A stretch of 64,000 nucleotides of DNA, taken from positions 30,669,302 to 30,733,301 of the forward strand of contig CM053333.1 of the NCBI GenBank assembly GCA_028583605.1. Reading direction: 5' to 3'. Origin of the DNA: Dastarcus helophoroides (taxonomy: Eukaryota; Arthropoda; Insecta; Coleoptera; Bothrideridae). This document shows positions 59,709 to 64,000 of this stretch, in pieces. The notes beneath the pieces were generated by a model. The model was not told the origin of the DNA, made no database searches, and was given only the letters and a program-made list of their open reading frames with translations. A program made the position numbers and the translations under genes. The number at the start of each line of letters is the position of its first letter. Position 1 is the first letter of the stretch.

Positions 59709-61405
59709 TTTTTTTAAATTTAATCCACTCGCAAAGGAAAACCCCATCATGCTTTCAAAGCACTGCGAGTAGGATGCGGAAACAAGGATAGATGGCGATG
59801 AACCGCCTTCTGAAACAAGGATAAGTTGTAATTTTTGGGGAACATTCCTTTCGGTAACAAGTTCCATAACTTGGAAGTTCTATAGAAAAAAGAGTCTCCG
59901 TAGACAGAAGTCCTCACTGTGTCAAGCTGGACCGCACAGAAATTTGCCGTATCCGACTGTTTAGTACACCTCAAGAATCTAGCTCTTGGGGGGATCAATC
60001 CTATTCCTGCGAGCATTTTCCATGATAGTACTTGTAGAAAAGAGACAAGTCACCAACCATACGCCTGTGCTCTAGTGTTTCGAGAGAATCGGTCAGACTC
60101 TCGTCATCAATTAGGCGAATCGCTGTTCTTTGAATTGAATCCAAGAGTGTGTGTTTTGGGGCTGAACTCCAAACATGCGAACAGTATTTTAGTGGTGGTC
60201 TAACTTGTTATTGTTGGTCTAACTTGAGCTTTGTATAGTGTTAATAGCTGATGGGATGTGAAGTACTTTTTAGCTCTAAAAAAAAAACCTAGCTTCTGAG
60301 AGGAGGATTTGGCAATGGCGCGCACATGATCGCCCCAAGAGAAGTTAGTGCTCGCATTCACTCCTAGGATAGATAGATTAGATTCCATCGGAAGGATTTT
60401 ATCTTCCATTAGTATGTTTGTTGCATTATCCCTTGGTGTTTTTTTAGAGAAAACCGCGGCCTGAGTTTTTGAAGCGTTGAAGTCAACCAAATTGTTCTTA
60501 CCCCATTCCAGAATAATCTCGAGATCCCGATTAATCGTCTGTATCTGTTGTTCCCTTAGTCGATCTGAAGCAGCAATATATAATGGTTTGTCGGAGAAAA
60601 AAAGACACAAGGGTACTATCATCTGCGTAGCTGTATATAGGATTAGAAGTTAAAGCTAAGAGATCGTTTATGTGTAACAGAAATAGAGTAGGAGACAGGC
60701 ACCCCTGCGTTAATCCCAAATGTCTCGGATGAGATGCCATCGACGACGACCTGAAGAGATCTGTCAGCGAGAAAATTGGATATCAAATGACAGAGTCTAG
60801 GAGGAAGACCATAAGATGTTAATTTGGCGAGAAGAGATCGGTGCCAGACTCTGTCGAAAGCCTTTGAGATATCCAATGCCACAATCCTAGCCTCACCATG
60901 TTTTTCCATAGCTGAGTTACAGATATGAGTAACATATGCCAGTAGATCGCCAGTGGAACGTTGTTGTCTAAAACCGTATTGCCTGTCAGAGATGATTCTA
61001 TTTTCCTCCAGATATTTGAGAATCTCGATGTTGATAACCTTTTCCATCACTTTAGATATAACTGCCAACAAAGATATAGGGCGATAGTTGTTAGCCAGAT
61101 TCCTTTTTTCCATTTTTAGGGACAGGCTGCACTCTAGCAGATTTCCAGATGTTAGGGAATACACCTTTGTTGTAAGAGAGTGTAAACAGTTTGCTTAGGA
61201 CAGGATTCAACTCTGGGGCGTACATCTTAAGAACAGTAGCGGGAATACCATCAAGGCCAGAAGTTTTCGAGGTGTCGCCAGCTCAAAGAGAATCTTCCCG
61301 ATTGTGCGTTGTCTGAAAACAACTTCAGCCGCATCAATGTTCCAACCTTAGGAAGAATAGGAGGTTCTACGTTTCGAGAATCGAGATTGGAATTTTCAGC
61401 AAACT
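59709..61405 (-). mobile_element. LINE-A3, 5'-truncated copy of LINE-A
   Basis: A minus-strand copy with the shared 3' end (complement of TTTAATCCACTCGCAAAGG) at the left. It stops at 61405 within the segment before the first RT block (GAATTTTCAGCAAAC). It contains the site where LINE-B entered LINE-A1, but uninterrupted (about 60642-60653). Confidence 0.88.
59747..61400 (-). pseudogene. LINE-A3 reverse transcriptase and C-terminus, broken
   Basis: Blocks in order: LANNYRPISLLAVISKVMEK, YGFRQQRSTGDLLAYVTH, ARIVALDISKAFDRVWH, FGINAGVP (then a short deletion removes PQGSVLS-like codons), YSYADDSTLVSFF, VDFNASKTQAAVFSKKT, NASTNFSWGDH, and the C-terminal domain KLWNLLPKGMFPKNYNLS to SALKA. A frameshift near 60690 and deletions near 60150-60200 and 60010 break the gene. 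The YADD box is intact. Confidence 0.85.
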
Positions 61406-62196
61406 TGATTTCCTAGTTCTGTTGTTTTTCTGTAGTTGAGCCCACAACATTGGGAAGCTTATATACAATTCTGTCGTTCGTGAATATAGAAATTAGAAAA
61501 AATGCAGCATCATATTTATTATAATCTTCAAAATTTTCAAAATTCTATTTAATAGAGTATGTAAGTCTCATAAATTTTCCTTTTCATATTTAGATTATCA
61601 ACCCAAGTTATATTCTCATTTGTCTTTTCTTAGTTGCTAAGAATGATTACGGACAGACGGGAGAGTCAGATGAAAAGGGTTTTTCTACGAAATCCTAAAA
61701 ACAAGCAGGCACAGATGCTGAACTTCGTTTAGGAGTGATTCTAAACAAAAAATTTAATAATGCTTAAATTTGTTATGCATGTAATACCTGTAATTGAATA
61801 AAACTCCGTTTGTTTGTCTTAAAATATACGAAAACAAGTTCAAAATTTTGAAAATTGTCAAAATAAAATGCTTCGGACGAAAATCTTGGGGGGAGGAGCT
61901 CTTATAAAGTTGATACAATTATGATCAAAAATATTATGAAGGAAAACCTAATAAGCGGCTATGGAGCACATAACATAAAACAATAAACAACTTCAAATCA
62001 TTGGTAAAACCAAAAGTGCACACTATGGAAATTGGTTTTATATAAACTTTCAGAAAAGGGCAGAATGTTCGTCTCAAGCTCAACATACAAATCTACTTAA
62101 CTCTCAAAACTATGCCACAAGCGTTTTACAAAAAATAGTCAGCATTTTATTCATCTTATTGTGTTTTCCATAATAACCAATTAAAATGGTTGCAAA
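61406..62196. other. AT-rich DNA, nothing recognised
   Basis: No gene or repeat end is recognised before the rep-X fold-back. Confidence 0.4.
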
Positions 62197-62449
62197 AATT
62201 GAAATACAGAACTTGTCCGCTGAAGCCAAGAAAGATTAAAAAAGACAACAAACGTTGCTCTAAAGCGTTTAGACAGTCAAGCCGTCATCTTCAGAGAGAT
62301 ACTCGAGCATCTCTCTGAAGATGACAGCTTGGCTGCCGAAACGCGTTAGAGCAACGTTTGTTGTGTTTTTTAATCTTTCTTGGTTTCAGGGGACAAATTC
62401 TGTATTTCAGTTTTTGAAGATAACCAAGGACCAGTCCGTTCCACCAAAT
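62197..62449. mobile_element. rep-X fold-back insertion with 12-bp TSD
   Basis: AATGGTTGCAAA flanks the insert at 62185-62196 and 62450-62461. The insert holds two rep-X copies head to head: a minus copy at 62197-62290 and a plus copy at 62311-62449, meeting near ACTCGAGCA. The plus copy carries CTGAAGA (62315-62321), a stem, and GAAAC (62338-62342). In the minus copy GAAA has become TAAA. The right end is the rep-X 3' end (CCAGTCCGTTCCACC). Confidence 0.85.
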
Positions 62450-62461
62450 AATGGTTGCAAA

Positions 62462-63660
62462 TAAAAATGTTTTGTTCGCTAGTAACTATCTTGTTTAGTG
62501 AATTTACTGCAAGGATTTAAGACAAAAGTATTCGATACAAGTCAGTGTGCAATTTGTGCAGCTTCAATTTTCATGACAATTACTGGAGTACATTTCATTT
62601 CGATCTCTTCTATTAACGGCATAATGTGTAGTTTCTAGAATTTCAGCTATCATTTCACATTTTTAAATGTGATTATAGTTCAAAAGAAATAAATTGAACG
62701 TGCCAGCTTTGACATTCTTGTCATAATTGTGCCATCATTGATATGTAATATGTACACATTACTTGAACAAAGAGTACAAAACAATTTCTATGAAATGAAA
62801 AGAAAAAACTTTTCATTAAATTAATTTTTCTCGAGAACGAAAGCGAATTACGTAATATCTTTTTACACTGTACTTAAAAGAAACTTGAGTTGGGCTAGAG
62901 CGTGAATTTAGAGATAAAGTTAGCAAAAAAAGCATTACGTAGAGTTAAATTTTGCGTATATTTTACGACTGTTTAAAGAATAATTATTTTTAATTACTAT
63001 TTGTCCAGAGATTGTTTCATATATAAAGTGACACTTTGCAAGCTATTAAGCAGCTTACATTGAAACTAATTCAGGAAAGAAGTAATTTTTTTATAAAATA
63101 TGATTATATTTTGCAATATTATTTAAAAATATGATTAATTTTCTTACCTATTTATTATAGTTGATTTTGAACTTTACCATACTAAGCATTAGGAAACGCA
63201 TAAGATGATCAAAAAAATGTATTTGAAGTCATAAAATTGATTCATTAGTATTTCTCGTTTTTAAAATAGCAATTTACTTTTCGTGATAAATTAAATGAAT
63301 GCATTATATTTTATAGTTAGGGTATTTTGAAATTTCTTATGTCAATATTACAAGCGAATTAATCAGGATGGTTCCTTAAATCGAAAAATATAATGGAACC
63401 AAACACGTTTGCAATACATTAAAAGCAATTTATTTTCTGTCCATTCTATTCAAAAATTGTACAGATTCCAACAATGTTAAAATCAAAAGCAGGTAGCTCT
63501 TATGGCGATACTGACAATAATGGGAATACTATTTTCATGTCAAAAAATGACGCTTCATTTGAAGATTTTATGTTTATAAATAACAATAAATATGGGATAT
63601 AACATGAGTTTGATTCAACAGATATATTTGGTTTTCTGTAGTAAATTAGATAGTTACTTT
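62462..63660. other. AT-rich DNA, nothing recognised
   Basis: No gene or repeat end is recognised. Confidence 0.4.
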
Positions 63661-64000
63661 TTTTTTAAAGTTTAATCCACTCGCAAAGGATAACCCCATT
63701 ATGCTTTCAAAGCACTACGAGTAGGATGCGGAAACAAGGATAGATGGCGATGAACCGACTTCTTAAACGAGGATAGGTTGTAATTTTTGGGGAAAATTCC
63801 TTTCGGTAACAAGTTCCATAACTTGGAAGTTCCATAACTTAGAAGTTCTATAGAAAAAACAGTCTCAGTTGACAGAAGTCCTCACTGTGTCAAGCTGGAC
63901 CGCACAGAAATTTGCCGTATCCGACTGTCTAGTACACCTCAAGAATCTAGCCCTTGGGGGATCAATCCAATTAGTTCCTGCGAGCATTTTCCTTTATAGT
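63661..64000 (-). mobile_element. LINE-A4, 3' end running off the window
   Basis: Fourth LINE-A copy, same strand as A1 and A3. It begins with the shared 3' end (complement of TTTAATCCACTCGCAAAGG) and encodes the C-terminal domain (SALKA end, complement of ATGCTTTCAAAGCACTACG). TTCCATAACTTGGAAG is duplicated locally at 63815-63847. The copy continues beyond 64000. Confidence 0.88.

Overview
The window is a eukaryotic, visibly AT-rich stretch in which I find no host gene that I can support. Almost every coding region belongs to a transposable element, and most copies are broken. The mix (jockey/CR1-like LINEs, RNase H-bearing I/R1-type LINEs, Dong/R4-type LINEs with a restriction-like endonuclease, hAT, Tc1/mariner, a Kolobok-type TTAA element and Penelope-like fragments), together with small introns inside two hAT transposase genes, points to an arthropod, probably an insect. 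The species cannot be fixed from the sequence. Family labels (LINE-A to LINE-H, hAT-1 to hAT-3, rep-X, rep-Y) are mine.

Layout. 1-4420 is AT-rich degenerate repeat with two ATCGATGTT clusters and a 16-bp minisatellite. 4421-5094 holds a mariner remnant and the 5' end of LINE-H, which is followed by hAT-1 (5103-7937). 9086-13650 is LINE-A1 on the minus strand, split by LINE-B (10016-11632). 14986-21060 is LINE-C on the plus strand, its tail split by LINE-D. 23868-26094 is a mariner-like element with 423-bp inverted ends. 26921-28700 is LINE-A2. 29703-29940 is a Tc1 remnant. 30309-32595 is a Kolobok-type element. 34514-34935 is a long (TG)n tract. 35720-38705 is LINE-F. A Tc1 copy at 41005-45485 is split by hAT-2 (41219-44913). 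45908-53525 is LINE-E (Dong-type), split by three later insertions. 53593-56404 is LINE-G, a second Dong-type LINE. 59709-61405 is LINE-A3, 62197-62449 a fold-back rep-X insertion, and 63661-64000 the start of LINE-A4.

The strongest signal is nesting that can be read base by base. Exact target-site duplications (TSDs) bracket LINE-B, LINE-D, hAT-1, hAT-2, hAT-3, the Kolobok-type element, two rep-Y insertions and one rep-X fold-back. Removing the inserts makes the host elements read through, for example the LINE-E reverse transcriptase. The two Dong-type LINEs lie in the same orientation in one (ATT)n tract, which fits the known TAA-repeat preference of Dong elements.

The least explained material is the pair of short repeats rep-X and rep-Y. 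They carry a CTGAAGA-stem-GAAAC core resembling a hammerhead ribozyme and insert as fold-backs with 11-13 bp duplications. The other is the AT-rich TTTCGAAATTT-type sequence that fills many kilobases and forms most of the body of the non-autonomous hAT-3.
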